Below, one piece after another: positions 47,172 through 56,369 of a DNA stretch of 64,000 bases. The notes beneath the pieces were generated by a model. It was given only the letters and a program-made list of their open reading frames with translations. It had not been told where the DNA came from and made no database searches. Location: assembly GCF_031180975.1 (NCBI RefSeq), contig NZ_JAPSLI010000004.1:124001-188000 (forward strand), in the 5' to 3' direction. This DNA is from Microbacterium sp. (GTDB lineage: Bacteria > Actinomycetota > Actinomycetes > Actinomycetales > Microbacteriaceae). Positions within the stretch are counted from its first letter, which is position 1, and the number at the start of each line of letters is the position of its first letter. The position numbers and the translations under genes were made by a program.

Positions 47172-48326
47172 TCAGCCCGCGATGCGGGCGAGGCCCTCCT
47201 CGAGGTCGGCGATGAGGTCGTTCACGTCCTCGATGCCCACGGACAGGCGGACCACGTTCTCCGGCACCGCCAGCGCGGTGCCCCGCACCGACGCGTGCGT
47301 CATCTCCGGCGGGTACCCGATCAGCGACTCCACGCCGCCGAGCGACTCTGCGAGCTGGAACAGCGTCGTGGCCTCCGCGAAGGCGCGGGCGGCCTCCGGG
47401 CCGGCGGTGAGCGCGAGCGACAGCATCCCGCCGAACCCGCTCATCTGCCGCGCGGCGATCTCGTGCCCCGGGTGGGTGTCGAGTCCGGGGTAGAACACCG
47501 TCTCGAACTCGGGGCGCGCTGCCGCCCACTCGGCGATCGCCTGCGCGTTCTCGCTGTGCTGACGCACCCGGACGGCGAGGGTCTTGATGCCGCGGGTGGT
47601 GAGCCACGCGTCCAGCGGCGCCGACACCGCCCCGACGGCGAACTGCTGGAAACCGACCTGCTCGGTGAACCGCTCGTCTCCGAACACGATCGCCCCGCCC
47701 AGCACGTCCGAGTGCCCGCCGAGGTACTTCGTCGTCGAATGCACGACGACGTCTGCGCCCAGCGACAGCGGCTGCTGCAACGCGGGCGAGGCGAAGGTGT
47801 TGTCCACGACGAGCACCGCACCGGCGGCGTGCGCGACCTCCGCGACGGCCGCGATGTCGACGATCTTCAGCAGCGGGTTGCTCGGGGTCTCCAGCCAGAC
47901 GATCTTCGTGGTCGGGCGGAGCGCGGCGCGGATCGCGTCGACGTCCTGCAGCTCGACCGTGGTCGTCTCGACGCCCCACGGGGCGAGCACCTTGGTGAGC
48001 AGGCGGTAGGTGCCGCCGTAGACGTCGTTGCCGAGCACGACGTGGTCGCCGGGGCGCAGGATGCCGCGCAGCAGCGCGTCCTCGGCGGCGAGACCCGACG
48101 CGAACGACAGCGCCGAGACGCCGCCCTCGAGCGCCGCGAGCTGGGTCTCCAGCGACGAGCGGGTCGGGTTGCCGGCACGGTTGTACTCGTAGCCGCCGCG
48201 GAAGCCGCCGATGCCGTCCTGCACATGTGTGGACGACTGGTAGATCGGCGGAATGATCGCCCCCGTGGTGGGGTCGGGCGCTTGGCCCGCGTGGATGGCT
48301 CGGGTGGCGAAGGCGCGATCGGTCAT
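47172..48326 (-). CDS. Cystathionine gamma-synthase/gamma-lyase
   Basis: 384 residues from ATG 48326 with AAGGAG upstream. Strong trans-sulfuration marks: FATRAIHAGQAPD, YEYNRAGNPTR, LVVDNTFASP and the PLP Lys in HSTTKYLGGHSD, ending GIEDVNDLIADLEEGLA. It lies 89 bp downstream of a cystathionine beta-synthase gene. With that neighbour, the pair more likely runs reverse trans-sulfuration (homocysteine to cysteine), with this enzyme as the gamma-lyase; gamma-synthase activity cannot be excluded from sequence. Confidence 0.92.
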   Translation of the reverse strand: MTDRAFATRAIHAGQAPDPTTGAIIPPIYQSSTHVQDGIGGFRGGYEYNRAGNPTRSSLETQLAALEGGVSALSFASGLAAEDALLRGILRPGDHVVLGNDVYGGTYRLLTKVLAPWGVETTTVELQDVDAIRAALRPTTKIVWLETPSNPLLKIVDIAAVAEVAHAAGAVLVVDNTFASPALQQPLSLGADVVVHSTTKYLGGHSDVLGGAIVFGDERFTEQVGFQQFAVGAVSAPLDAWLTTRGIKTLAVRVRQHSENAQAIAEWAAARPEFETVFYPGLDTHPGHEIAARQMSGFGGMLSLALTAGPEAARAFAEATTLFQLAESLGGVESLIGYPPEMTHASVRGTALAVPENVVRLSVGIEDVNDLIADLEEGLARIAG

Positions 48327-48415
48327 GGCACTCCTTGGATGACGGCGTGCCCCCAACGCTACGCCCGGCCCGCGCGGCATCCGGAATCCTGTTACGCCAC
48401 GCGACGCGCGCCCGC

Positions 48416-49804
48416 TCAGTGCGCCAGATAGGCCAGCAGGTCCTGCCGGGTGAGCACGGTGTGCGGGCGTCCGTCCTCGGTCACCAGCAGCGCGTCGGCA
48501 CCGGCGAGCGCCGTCCGCGCCTGAGCGACGGGGGTGTGGATGCCGATCAGCGGCAGCGCCTCCCCGACGTGCGCACCGACCGGGTCGGTGGGCTTCGCCT
48601 CGCCGCGGAACAGCAGGTCGAGCAGGCGCTTCTCGTCCACGGCGCCCACGACCTCCCCCATCATCACCGGCGGCTCGGCGCCGAGCACGACCAGCTGCGA
48701 GACGGCGTATTCCGTCATGATCGAAATGGCCTCGAGGACGGTCTCGTTCGGGTGCACGTGCACCAGGTCGGGCATGCGCGCACCCGGGCGCTGTGCCTGC
48801 CGCCTGTCGCGCGCGGCGAGCACGTCGGCGACGGTCTCTCCCTCCTCGACCTCGCTGAAGCCGTACGAGCGCATCCAGGCGTCGTTGAAGATCTTGCCGA
48901 GGTAGCCGCGCCCGCCGTCGGGGAGGAGCACCACCATCACGGCCTCCGCGGGGAGGTCGCGGGCGACGCGCAGCGCCCCGGCGACCGCCATGCCGCTCGA
49001 CCCGCCGACGAGGAGGCCCTCCTCGCGGGCCAGCCGCCTGGTCATGGCGAACGACTCGGCGTCGTCGACGGCGACGATCTCGTGCGGCACGGTGCGGTCG
49101 TACGCCCCGGGCCAGATGTCCTCGCCCACGCCTTCGACCAGGTAGGGCCGGCCGGTGCCGCCGCTGTACACGCTGCCGACCGGATCCACCCCGACGATGC
49201 GCACCCGATCATCCGACACCTCGCGCAGGAACCGGCCGGTACCGCTGATGGTGCCGCCGGTGCCGATGCCCGCGACGAAGTGCGTGACGCGGCCGTCGGT
49301 GTCGCGCCAGATCTCCGGGCCGGTGGTCTCGTAGTGGCTGCGCGGCCCGTTCGGGTTCTCGTACTGGTTCGGCTTGAACGCGCCCGGGATCTCACGCGCC
49401 AGACGGTCGCTGACGCTGTAGTACGACTCGGGGCTGTCTGCGGGCACCGAGGTCGGCGTGACGACCACCTCCGCACCGTACGCCCGCAGCACGTCGATCT
49501 TGTCCCGACCCACCTTGTCGGGCACCACGAACACGCAGCGGTAGCCGCGCTGCTGGGCGAGCAGGGCGAGTCCGACGCCGGTGTTGCCGCTGGTCGGCTC
49601 GACGATGGTCCCGCCGGGTCCGAGCTCGCCGGACGCCTCCGCCGCGTCGATGATGCGCCGCGCGATGCGATCCTTGCTCGACCCGCCGGGGTTGAGGTAC
49701 TCGAGCTTGACGAGCACCGTGCAGGCCACACCGTCGGTCACCCGGTTGAGCCTGACCAGGGGCGTGTCGCCGACGAGGTCGGCGACGGATTCGGCGTAGC
49801 GCAT
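48416..49804 (-). CDS. cbs: Cystathionine beta-synthase
   Basis: 462 residues. It condenses serine with homocysteine to cystathionine. The PLP Lys44 lies in NPGGSSKDR; the PLP phosphate loop is VAGIGTGGTISGTG; substrate loop EPTSGNTGVGLAL. Two C-terminal CBS domains (about 335-460) give it the full-length regulated form rather than plain cysteine synthase. It heads the small cbs/gamma-lyase operon. A hairpin upstream separates it from the ABC operon. Confidence 0.94.
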   Translation of the reverse strand: MRYAESVADLVGDTPLVRLNRVTDGVACTVLVKLEYLNPGGSSKDRIARRIIDAAEASGELGPGGTIVEPTSGNTGVGLALLAQQRGYRCVFVVPDKVGRDKIDVLRAYGAEVVVTPTSVPADSPESYYSVSDRLAREIPGAFKPNQYENPNGPRSHYETTGPEIWRDTDGRVTHFVAGIGTGGTISGTGRFLREVSDDRVRIVGVDPVGSVYSGGTGRPYLVEGVGEDIWPGAYDRTVPHEIVAVDDAESFAMTRRLAREEGLLVGGSSGMAVAGALRVARDLPAEAVMVVLLPDGGRGYLGKIFNDAWMRSYGFSEVEEGETVADVLAARDRRQAQRPGARMPDLVHVHPNETVLEAISIMTEYAVSQLVVLGAEPPVMMGEVVGAVDEKRLLDLLFRGEAKPTDPVGAHVGEALPLIGIHTPVAQARTALAGADALLVTEDGRPHTVLTRQDLLAYLAH

Positions 49805-49827
49805 GGGTTCAGGGTAGACGCACGGAC

Positions 49828-49858
49828 GCCGGATGCTGAGGGTGTTTCAGCATCCGGC
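49828..49858 (-). terminator. Hairpin terminator after the glycoside ABC operon
   Basis: GCCGGATGCTGA (49828-49839) and TCAGCATCCGGC (49847-49858) form a perfect 12-bp stem with a seven-base loop. It lies between the end of the ABC permease gene and the start of cbs. There is no T-run, as is often so in actinobacterial terminators. Confidence 0.75.
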
Positions 49859-49906
49859 ATCCGCTCGTCAGGGTCGGTATCGGCTCGGCGACCGCCGCCC
49901 GCCTCG

Positions 49907-50875
49907 TCAGCCCTTCGTCGCGCCGGCCAGGAGGCCGCGCACGAAGAAGCGCTGCAGGGCGAAGAACACGATCAGCGGCACGATGATCGAGATGAAGGTA
50001 CCCGCCGACTGCAGGAACCAGCGGTTGCCCCAGGTGCCGGACAGCGAGTTGAGCGCCTGCGTGATCGGCAGCGCCCCCGGCGCGGCGAAGATCGTCGCCA
50101 CCAGCAGGTCGTTCCACACCCAGAGGAACTGGAAGATCGCGAACGACGCGATCGCCGGCATGGCCAGCGGCAGGATGACCCGGAAGAACACCTGCCCGTG
50201 GCCCGCGCCGTCCACACGCGCGGCCTCGACGATGTCGCTGGGGATCTCCGCGATGAAGTTGTGCAGCATGAACGTGGCCAACGGCAGCGCGAAGATCGCG
50301 TGTGCGATCCACACCCGCGCGAAGCTGTAGTTGACGTCGTTCAGGCCGAACCCGGGGAAGATCTGCACGTCCCCGACGGCCAGCCCGTCGGAGAACAGGC
50401 TGAGCAGCGGCACCAGGGCCATCTGCAACGGCACGATCTGCAGGGCGAACACGAAGATGAACAGCATGTTCCGGCCCTTGAAGTCGATCCACGCGAACGC
50501 GTACGCGGCGAGCGACGCGATCACGATCGGGAAGACCGTCGCGGGGATCGTGATCGCCAGCGAGTTCACGAACGCCGAGGCGAGCGTGGTCGACGTGCCG
50601 CCGGAGGTGAGCGCCTCCGCGTAGTTCTGCAGCGTGAAGTCAGGGTCGGTGAACACGGTCCACCAACCGGTCGACTGGGTGTCGGCGCCGGGACGGAACG
50701 AGGTGACGAACAGACCGAACGTCGGGATCGTCCAGAAGATGGCGATGATGACCGCCGCGATCGTGGCGCCCTTCGACCTCAGCTGCTTCTGCGCGATCGC
50801 CTCGTTGCGACGCGTGTCTCGGGCGACCTGCCGCTTGGAGCGGTTGTCCATGACGATGGCTTCGGTGGCACTCAT
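49907..50875 (-). CDS. Alpha-glucoside-type ABC transporter permease (MalG/AglG-like)
   Basis: 322 residues, six membrane segments, first at about 35-55. The EAA loop is EAARVDGAGHGQVFF (about 220-234) and the C-terminus is short (FVRGLLAGATKG). It shares one base with the upstream permease gene, so the pair is co-translated. It belongs to CUT1 importers; a separate ATPase is needed and none is encoded here. Confidence 0.93.
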   Translation of the reverse strand: MSATEAIVMDNRSKRQVARDTRRNEAIAQKQLRSKGATIAAVIIAIFWTIPTFGLFVTSFRPGADTQSTGWWTVFTDPDFTLQNYAEALTSGGTSTTLASAFVNSLAITIPATVFPIVIASLAAYAFAWIDFKGRNMLFIFVFALQIVPLQMALVPLLSLFSDGLAVGDVQIFPGFGLNDVNYSFARVWIAHAIFALPLATFMLHNFIAEIPSDIVEAARVDGAGHGQVFFRVILPLAMPAIASFAIFQFLWVWNDLLVATIFAAPGALPITQALNSLSGTWGNRWFLQSAGTFISIIVPLIVFFALQRFFVRGLLAGATKG

Positions 50876-52212
50876 CAGCGGATCTCCCTCTGCTTGCGCA
50901 GCGATCGGGCGTTGTAGATGATCAACGGCAGCACGAACAGGAACAGCACCACGGCCAGCGCCGAGGAGTGTCCGTAGCTCTGGAAGCGCTGCTGCTGGTT
51001 GACCATCTCGAAGCCGAGGACTGTGGTGTCGTCACGACCGCCGGTCATCACCGCGACGATGTCGTACACCTTCAGCGACGCGATCGTGATCGTGGTCAGC
51101 ACCACGATCAACGACGAGCGGATGCCGGGGACGGTGACGTTCACGAACCGCTCCCACGCGTTCGCCCCGTCGAGTTCGGCCGCCTCGTTCTGCTCGGCCG
51201 GCACCGCCTTGATGGCGGCCGAGAGGATCACCATCGCGAACCCGGTCTGGGTCCAGATGAACACCACGAGCAGCATCAGCGTGTTCACCAGCGGCTGGAC
51301 CGCGAGCCAGTTCACCGGGTCACCGCCGAAAGTCGTCACGATCGCGTTCAGCAGACCGAGCTGGTCGCCCTGCCGGTAGTCGTACATGAACTTCCAGATG
51401 ATGCCGGCGCCCACGAACGAGATCGCGACGGGCATGAACACCAGCACCTTGAGGATCTTCTCGCCGTGCGCGCGGTCGATGAACACCGCGTACGCGAGAC
51501 CGATCACCACCGAGATCACCGGAGCGAGGATCGCCCAGATCAGCGTGTTGATCACGGATGCCGCACCGACGGGGTTCGTGAACACCCAGACGTAGTTCTC
51601 GAGTCCGACGAAGTCGGTTCCGGTCTTGTCGTAGAACGACTTCACGAAGGTGGAGATGGCGGGGTAGATCAGGCCGAGCAGCAGCATGATCGCCGCCGGT
51701 GCCATGAACAGGATGAGCTGGAACAGGTAGCCGGCGCCCTGGCGGGACCGGTAGTCGGCGAAGAACAGCAGACCACCGGCGAGCAGCGCGATCGCGACCA
51801 CGTACAGCACGGCGTTCTGGTACGGCCGCAGCAGCATGAACGCGAGCACGGGAATGGCGAGGCAGGCCACCAGCCGCATGATGAAGTAGCCGCGCCCGGG
51901 GCGGGGTGCGTACTCGATCAGCACCAGCAGGATCGCCACGGCCACGCCGAACGCGACGAGCACGGCGGGGATCTGCAGCAGCGGATGCAGGTTGCCGAGC
52001 CACAGGAAGAAGCTGTTCAGCGAGAAGCCGATGGTGGTGCGCACCGGGTCCTCGACCGGGGCGGAGAAGATGAGCAGGAAGATCAGGGCGGCGATGAGCA
52101 CGAAGCCGGCGACGACGACGATGCGCGTGATCGCCCGCCCCTTCGCATCGACGCCGTGCGTCGTCTGTGGAAGCTCGGTCTTCACCGGCTCCTCGACAGC
52201 CACTTGCGACAT
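50875..52212 (-). CDS. Alpha-glucoside-type ABC transporter permease (MalF/AglF-like)
   Basis: 445 residues, longer than most MalF-like proteins outside the AglF group. Extra N-terminal helices (about 30-55, 70-95, 105-145) precede the usual six-helix core that starts near 160. The EAA motif is EAAELDGANAWERFV (about 340-354). It follows the binding-protein gene after a 141-bp gap that contains a strong hairpin. Confidence 0.93.
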   Translation of the reverse strand: MSQVAVEEPVKTELPQTTHGVDAKGRAITRIVVVAGFVLIAALIFLLIFSAPVEDPVRTTIGFSLNSFFLWLGNLHPLLQIPAVLVAFGVAVAILLVLIEYAPRPGRGYFIMRLVACLAIPVLAFMLLRPYQNAVLYVVAIALLAGGLLFFADYRSRQGAGYLFQLILFMAPAAIMLLLGLIYPAISTFVKSFYDKTGTDFVGLENYVWVFTNPVGAASVINTLIWAILAPVISVVIGLAYAVFIDRAHGEKILKVLVFMPVAISFVGAGIIWKFMYDYRQGDQLGLLNAIVTTFGGDPVNWLAVQPLVNTLMLLVVFIWTQTGFAMVILSAAIKAVPAEQNEAAELDGANAWERFVNVTVPGIRSSLIVVLTTITIASLKVYDIVAVMTGGRDDTTVLGFEMVNQQQRFQSYGHSSALAVVLFLFVLPLIIYNARSLRKQREIR

Positions 52213-52287
52213 GGAAACCCCTTCCGAGTTTCTGACTACGGCTCCGGACTGCGTCGTTCGGACGTGGCCCGCGAGGTGGATGCGGGA

Positions 52288-52316
52288 GCGGGGCCGGGCG
52301 CTGTGCCCGACCCCGC
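52288..52316 (-). terminator. Intercistronic hairpin between binding-protein and permease genes
   Basis: GCGGGGCCGGGC (52288-52299) pairs with GCCCGACCCCGC (52305-52316), one G-T pair and a five-base loop. In many ABC operons such a hairpin leaves more stable message for the binding protein than for the permeases, by partial termination or by blocking 3' decay. Confidence 0.7.
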
Positions 52317-52353
52317 ACCCGTCAGCGGGGAGCGCTCAGAACAGCGCTGCGCA

Positions 52354-53685
52354 CTAGTTCTCGTAGCCCGCCTGGATGTCCGACAGCACCTGGTCGGTGG
52401 GCTTGCCGTCGATCCAGTCGACCATGCCCTTCCAGAAGGAGCCCGATCCGACGGTGGACGGCATCAGGTCGGACGCGTCGAAACGGAAGGTGGTCGACTC
52501 GTCCTGCATGATCGTCATGGCCTCCTGCAGGAACTCGCTCGAGGCCAGGCTCGGGTCGGCGTTCTTGTTGGCGGAGATGACGCCTCCCAGCTCGACGCGC
52601 GCGTCGGCGAACTCGGGGGATGCCATGAACTCGAGCACCTGCACGGTGGCTTCGTCGTCGTTGAACGCGGCGACGAACTCGCCGCCACCGGAGACCTGCA
52701 GCTCGCCTTCGGTCTCACCCGGGGTGATGAACGCGTAGACGTCACCGTCTGGTGCGACCTCGGGGGTCCCGCCTTCGGCGGTCTCGACGTCGAGGAAGTT
52801 GGCCGACAGGAACGAAGCCTGGTGGGTCAGCGCGCAGGAACCGTCGGCGACCTTGGCCGCCACATCGGCGAACGCGGTGGAGTTGATGCTCTTCACGTCG
52901 CCGAAGCCGGCGTTGACGTACTCCGGGTTCAGCAGGATCTCGCCGACGGCGTCGAACGCCTCCTTGATCTCCGGGTCGGTGAACTTCACGTCGCCGGCGA
53001 CCCACTGGTCGTAGACCTCGGGGCCGGACTGGCGCAGCACCAGGTCCTCGATCCAGTCCGTGCCGGGCCAGCCGGACGCGTCGCCGGACGCGAAGCCGGC
53101 GCACCACGGTGCCTGCCCGGACTTCTCCTTGATCGTCTCGGTGAGAGTCATCAGCTCATCCCACGTCTTGGGGATCTCGACACCCCACTCCTCGAACTTC
53201 GCGGGCGAGTACCAGATGTACCCCTTGAGGTTGGCGAGCATCGGCGCGGCGTAGAACGTGTCGTCGAACGTGCCGTACTTCTTCCAGTCCTCGGACCAGT
53301 TCTCGTCGACAGCCTTCTCCACGCCCTCGGGCGCCGGCATGACCTTTCCGGTCTCGACGAGGGTCTGCAGCAGGCCCGGCTGCGGGACGATCGCGATGTC
53401 GGGAGCGTCGCCACCGGTCACCTTCGTGACGATGTTGCCCTCGAAGCTCTTGTCGCCGGTGTACTCGACGTTGATGCCGGTCTCCTTCTCGAACGCCTCG
53501 AACGAGGCGTTGAGGTCATCGGCCTCCGTGCCGGTGATGCCGCCGGAGATCCGGACCGTCGCCCCCTCGGAGCCGCCGCCTCCTTCGCCGCCGTCGGTGG
53601 ACTCCGCGCAACCGGACAGGGCGAGCGTCGCCGCTCCGACCAGTGCGAGCGGAGCCAGCAGGCGGTATCGCTGTGACAGAGCCAT
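52354..53685 (-). CDS. Alpha-glucoside-type ABC transporter substrate-binding lipoprotein
   Basis: 443 residues from ATG 53685 with AGGAG upstream. The lipobox is LALSGC (Cys25), then a Gly/Ser/Glu-rich linker. The mature protein has the AglE-like pattern: VRISGGITGTEADDL, GGDAPDIAIVPQPG, WYSPAKFEEWGVEIPKTWDE, and a WxGTDWIEDLVL segment. It likely binds an alpha-glucoside or maltose-type sugar. It leads the operon with the two permeases and is divergent from a LacI regulator with operator palindromes between. Confidence 0.92.
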   Translation of the reverse strand: MALSQRYRLLAPLALVGAATLALSGCAESTDGGEGGGGSEGATVRISGGITGTEADDLNASFEAFEKETGINVEYTGDKSFEGNIVTKVTGGDAPDIAIVPQPGLLQTLVETGKVMPAPEGVEKAVDENWSEDWKKYGTFDDTFYAAPMLANLKGYIWYSPAKFEEWGVEIPKTWDELMTLTETIKEKSGQAPWCAGFASGDASGWPGTDWIEDLVLRQSGPEVYDQWVAGDVKFTDPEIKEAFDAVGEILLNPEYVNAGFGDVKSINSTAFADVAAKVADGSCALTHQASFLSANFLDVETAEGGTPEVAPDGDVYAFITPGETEGELQVSGGGEFVAAFNDDEATVQVLEFMASPEFADARVELGGVISANKNADPSLASSEFLQEAMTIMQDESTTFRFDASDLMPSTVGSGSFWKGMVDWIDGKPTDQVLSDIQAGYEN

Positions 53686-53748
53686 GTGTTTTCTCCTCTT
53701 CGGGTGGGTCATCTGTCCCCGTGAGGCCGTGAACTCCGCAGCCATTGG

Positions 53749-53885
53749 GGAACCGATTCCAGGACAACCTACTGGGCGAAGCGGCCGCCGCACAATGGCT
53801 GAGCGACGACATCCGCGCAACTGTTGCCCAGACGTGATCCTACCCGTGGGAGCGCTCCCAAGCGGCCTGATCTGGAACCGGTTCC
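53749..53885. promoter_or_regulatory. Divergent control region with three LacI-type operators
   Basis: Three palindromes fall in the gap between the binding-protein and LacI-family genes: GGAACCGATTCC (53749-53760), the perfect TGGGAGCGCTCCCA (53847-53860), and the perfect GGAACCGGTTCC (53874-53885). The centre CG flanked by inverted arms is the usual LacI-family operator form. The first suits repression of the importer operon, the last two may govern lacI and the importer by looping. Confidence 0.82.
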
Positions 53886-53940
53886 CTATCGCGACGATTC
53901 CCGCTACGCTGTGCCCAGCCCTGTGTCCCGGAGGAGCCCC

Positions 53941-54999
53941 ATGAGCACGATCGCCGACGTCGCCGCTCGCGCCGGCGTGTCCAAGGCGACCGCGAGCCGG
54001 GCCCTCAGCGGCGGCGGGTACGTGTCCGCCGGCACGCGGGAACGCGTGCTGGCGGCCGCGCGCGAGTTGGCGTACGTCGCGCACTCGTCGGCCACCAGCC
54101 TCGCCACGGGCCGTACCTTCTCGGTCGGGGTGATCGTCCCCGCTCTGGGTCGTTGGTTCTTCTCCGAGCTGCTCGCCGGCATCCAGGAGGGGCTGTTCTC
54201 GGCCGGCTACGACATGGTGCTGTACGGCCTGCAGGAGGGCTCGACCGAACGGGAGCGGCTGTTCGGCGAGGTCCTCCCCCGGCGCCGGTTCGACGGCATC
54301 ATCGCCGCCGGCATGCAGCCCAGCGCCGACGAGCACGAGCGATTGCGCCTCGTGGACTCGCCCGTCGTGACCATCGGCGCGGGCGGCGAGGAGTCCAGCA
54401 CGGTCTCGATCGACGACGCGGCAGCCGCGCGCATCGCCACCGAGCATCTCATCGACCTCGGGCACACCGACATCGTCTTCCTCGGTGGGCGAGCGGATGC
54501 CGCCATGCACGCCGTCGGGGACGATCGACGCCTCGACGGGTATCGCGCCGCCATGTCAGCGGCGGCGCTCGAGTCCGGCATCCGTCATGCCGCCGGCGAG
54601 CCGAGTATGACCGGCGGGTACGACGCCGCCGTGCGCATGCTCGGGGACCGCAAGAGCAGACCGACGGCGTTCGTGGCCGTGTGCGATGAGGCTGCCATCG
54701 GTGGCGTCATCGCGGCGCGGCGGCTGGGCATCTCGGTGCCGACCGAGCTGAGCCTGGTCGGCATCGACGACCACGAGCACGCCGAGATGTTCGCGCTGAC
54801 GACGGTGCGGCAACAGCCGCGGATGCAGGGGATGAGGGCCGTGGAGCTGCTGCGTGTGCGGATGGAGGACCCGTCCGCCGCACCGGAGCACGCGGTGATG
54901 CCGTCCGAGTTGGTGGTGCGCTCGTCGACGGCGACTCCGCGCCAGGACGCACGAAGGCCCCGGGGCGCTGAACGGGTCAGCGGCCCGGGGCCTTCGTGA
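53941..54999 (+). CDS. LacI-family transcriptional regulator of the glycoside importer
   Basis: 352 residues from ATG 53941 (GGAGGAG upstream). HTH: TIADVAARAGVSKATASRALS (20 of these at 3-22), hinge ATSLATGRTFSVGV, then a periplasmic-binding-protein-like sugar domain. It faces the importer operon over a gap containing three matching palindromes. The last 15 residues are coded by one arm and loop of a large hairpin that must also act as terminator, so this C-terminal tail is probably not part of the fold. Confidence 0.93.
   Translation: MSTIADVAARAGVSKATASRALSGGGYVSAGTRERVLAAARELAYVAHSSATSLATGRTFSVGVIVPALGRWFFSELLAGIQEGLFSAGYDMVLYGLQEGSTERERLFGEVLPRRRFDGIIAAGMQPSADEHERLRLVDSPVVTIGAGGEESSTVSIDDAAAARIATEHLIDLGHTDIVFLGGRADAAMHAVGDDRRLDGYRAAMSAAALESGIRHAAGEPSMTGGYDAAVRMLGDRKSRPTAFVAVCDEAAIGGVIAARRLGISVPTELSLVGIDDHEHAEMFALTTVRQQPRMQGMRAVELLRVRMEDPSAAPEHAVMPSELVVRSSTATPRQDARRPRGAERVSGPGPS
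54951..54997. terminator. Hairpin overlapping the 3' end of the lacI-type gene
   Basis: ACGAAGGCCCCGGGG plus CGCTGA on the left and TCAGCG plus GCCCGGGGCCTTCGT on the right pair over 20 of 21 positions with a loop of about five bases, from 54951 to 54997. It lies inside the coding region and ends two bases before the stop. Its position between convergent genes (lacI-type and rplL) suggests it stops both transcripts. Confidence 0.75.
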
Positions 55000-55045
55000 T
55001 GCGATCTCGTCGTGGCCGACATGAAGCGGCCCGCTCGAGGAGCTG

Positions 55046-55169
55046 CCGGGTCAACACTGCTTCGCAGCATTGACCCGGCCCGTAGCCGGTTTCGACTCGG
55101 TCGCCTACCGGCTTCCTCGCTCAACCTCAGTCGCTGCCGCGTCAACGCTGCTTCGCAGCATTGACCCGG
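55046..55169. repeat. Paired hairpin repeats flanking a REP-like element downstream of rplL
   Basis: Two near-identical 33-bp hairpins, CCGGGTCAACACTGC/GCAGCATTGACCCGG (55046-55078) and its close copy at 55137-55169, lie 91 bp apart. Between them GTTTCGACTCGGTCGC through CTCGCTCAAC (about 55088-55124) resembles the element inside dnaX. The hairpins can end transcription of rplJ-rplL; one copy would be enough, so duplication of the whole cassette is notable. Confidence 0.8.
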
Positions 55170-55175
55170 CCCGAC

Positions 55176-55559
55176 TCACTTGAGGGTGACGGTGGCGCCG
55201 GCCTCTTCCAGAGCGGCCTTGGCCTTCTCGGCGGTCTCCTTGTTGGCGCCCTCGAGGACGGCCTTCGGAGCACCGTCGACGACGGCCTTGGCCTCGCCGA
55301 GGCCCAGCGAGGTGAGCTCGCGGACGGTCTTGATGACCTGGATCTTCTTGTCGCCGGCAGCCTCGAGGATGACGTCGAACGAGTCCTTCTCCTCCTCGGC
55401 AGCGGCCTCGCCTGCGCCACCGGCAGCGCCGGCAACGGCGACAGGGGCGGCAGCGGTGACGTCGAACTTCTCCTCGAACGCCTTGACGAAGTCGCTGAGC
55501 TCGACGAGGGTCAGGCCGGCGAACTGCTCGAGCAGCTCCTCAGTGGTGAGCTTAGCCAT
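55176..55559 (-). CDS. rplL: 50S ribosomal protein L7/L12
   Basis: 127 residues. N-terminal dimer domain [18 protein letters not shown], an Ala/Gly-rich hinge (about 35-58), and the C-terminal factor-binding domain with [16 protein letters not shown] and [15 protein letters not shown]. It forms the stalk that recruits translation GTPases. It follows rplJ after 51 bp in the conserved order. Confidence 0.98.
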   Translation of the reverse strand: MAKLTTEELLEQFAGLTLVELSDFVKAFEEKFDVTAAAPVAVAGAAGGAGEAAAEEEKDSFDVILEAAGDKKIQVIKTVRELTSLGLGEAKAVVDGAPKAVLEGANKETAEKAKAALEEAGATVTLK

Positions 55560-55610
55560 GATGTATCTCCTAGATAGATGGGGGTTTGAGTGGGGAAGAA
55601 CGCCGGCGGC

Positions 55611-56099
55611 TCACGCAGCCTCGGCGGTCTCCAGCTTTTCGCGAAGCGCGTCGATGGTGGCGGCAGCCTTGCCCATCGTCGCCTTCATCATGCCCGCGGC
55701 CTTCGCAAGCAGAACCTCACGGCTCTCGAGCGAGGCGTACTTGTTGACCTCGTCGGCGGTGAGAGCGTTGCCCTCGAAGACGCCGCCCTTGATCACGAGA
55801 AGCGGGTTGGCCTTGGCGAAGTCACGCAGAGCCTTGGCGGTGGCGACGAAGTCGCCGTGCACGAACGCGACGGCCGACGGACCCTTGAGGTCGTCGTCCA
55901 GCGCAGTGATCCCCGCGTTGTTCGCGGCGATCTTGGTCAGCGTGTTCTTCACCACGGCGTACTCCGCGTCCTGACGGATGCTGTTGCGCAGCTGCTTGAG
56001 CTGGGCAACCGTCAGACCGCGGTACTCGGTCAGCAGGACGGCGTTCGAGTTCTCGAATGACTTCGTGAGCTCGGCGACCGATGCATCCTTCTGCGCCAT
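55611..56099 (-). CDS. rplJ: 50S ribosomal protein L10
   Basis: 162 residues from ATG 56099 with AAGGAG upstream; the longer open frame runs through the leader and is rejected. It begins [19 protein letters not shown] and has the [12 protein letters not shown] block. It anchors L7/L12 dimers to the ribosome. The 200-bp leader in front folds and has an attenuator-like hairpin. L10 leaders in other bacteria are bound by the L10-L12 complex to repress the operon. Confidence 0.98.
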   Translation of the reverse strand: MAQKDASVAELTKSFENSNAVLLTEYRGLTVAQLKQLRNSIRQDAEYAVVKNTLTKIAANNAGITALDDDLKGPSAVAFVHGDFVATAKALRDFAKANPLLVIKGGVFEGNALTADEVNKYASLESREVLLAKAAGMMKATMGKAAATIDALREKLETAEAA

Positions 56100-56300
56100 G
56101 GTCACTCCTTGATGGGTACGAGGCGCCTCACGGTGGTGAGGCACCGGCCTCGACCACCCGCATCGGGGAAACAGAAACGCTCCGGCGCAAGCGACGGAGC
56201 GTGGGAATCCAGCGAACTGGAGAACGATCGTGTCACCTGCGCGGGCCCCTGCTCTCGCAGTGCTTCGATCCTCGTGTTCGCACACGACGATGACCGGCGG
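56100..56300 (-). promoter_or_regulatory. L10 leader of the rplJ-rplL operon
   Basis: This 200-base untranslated leader contains several pairing segments: CGATCGTTCTCCAGTTCGCTGG region near 56235-56211, the ACGCTCCG hairpin (separate entry) and GGTGCCTCACCACCGTGAGGC near 56145-56125. It occupies the place and length of the L10 autoregulatory leader. I could not fold it fully, so the exact L10-binding kink-turn is not assigned. Confidence 0.65.
56177..56202 (-). terminator. Attenuator-like hairpin in the L10 leader
   Basis: On the minus strand ACGCTCCG and CGGAGCGT pair perfectly over a ten-base loop, followed at once by TTCTGTTT. This is the most terminator-like structure in the leader, about 80 bases before the L10 start. 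Confidence 0.7.
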
Positions 56301-56369
56301 TCTTCGGCTCCTCTCACTCTACCCCACCCCCCGCTTCTCCCCCAAATCCCTCCGGCGACCCTCCAAATC

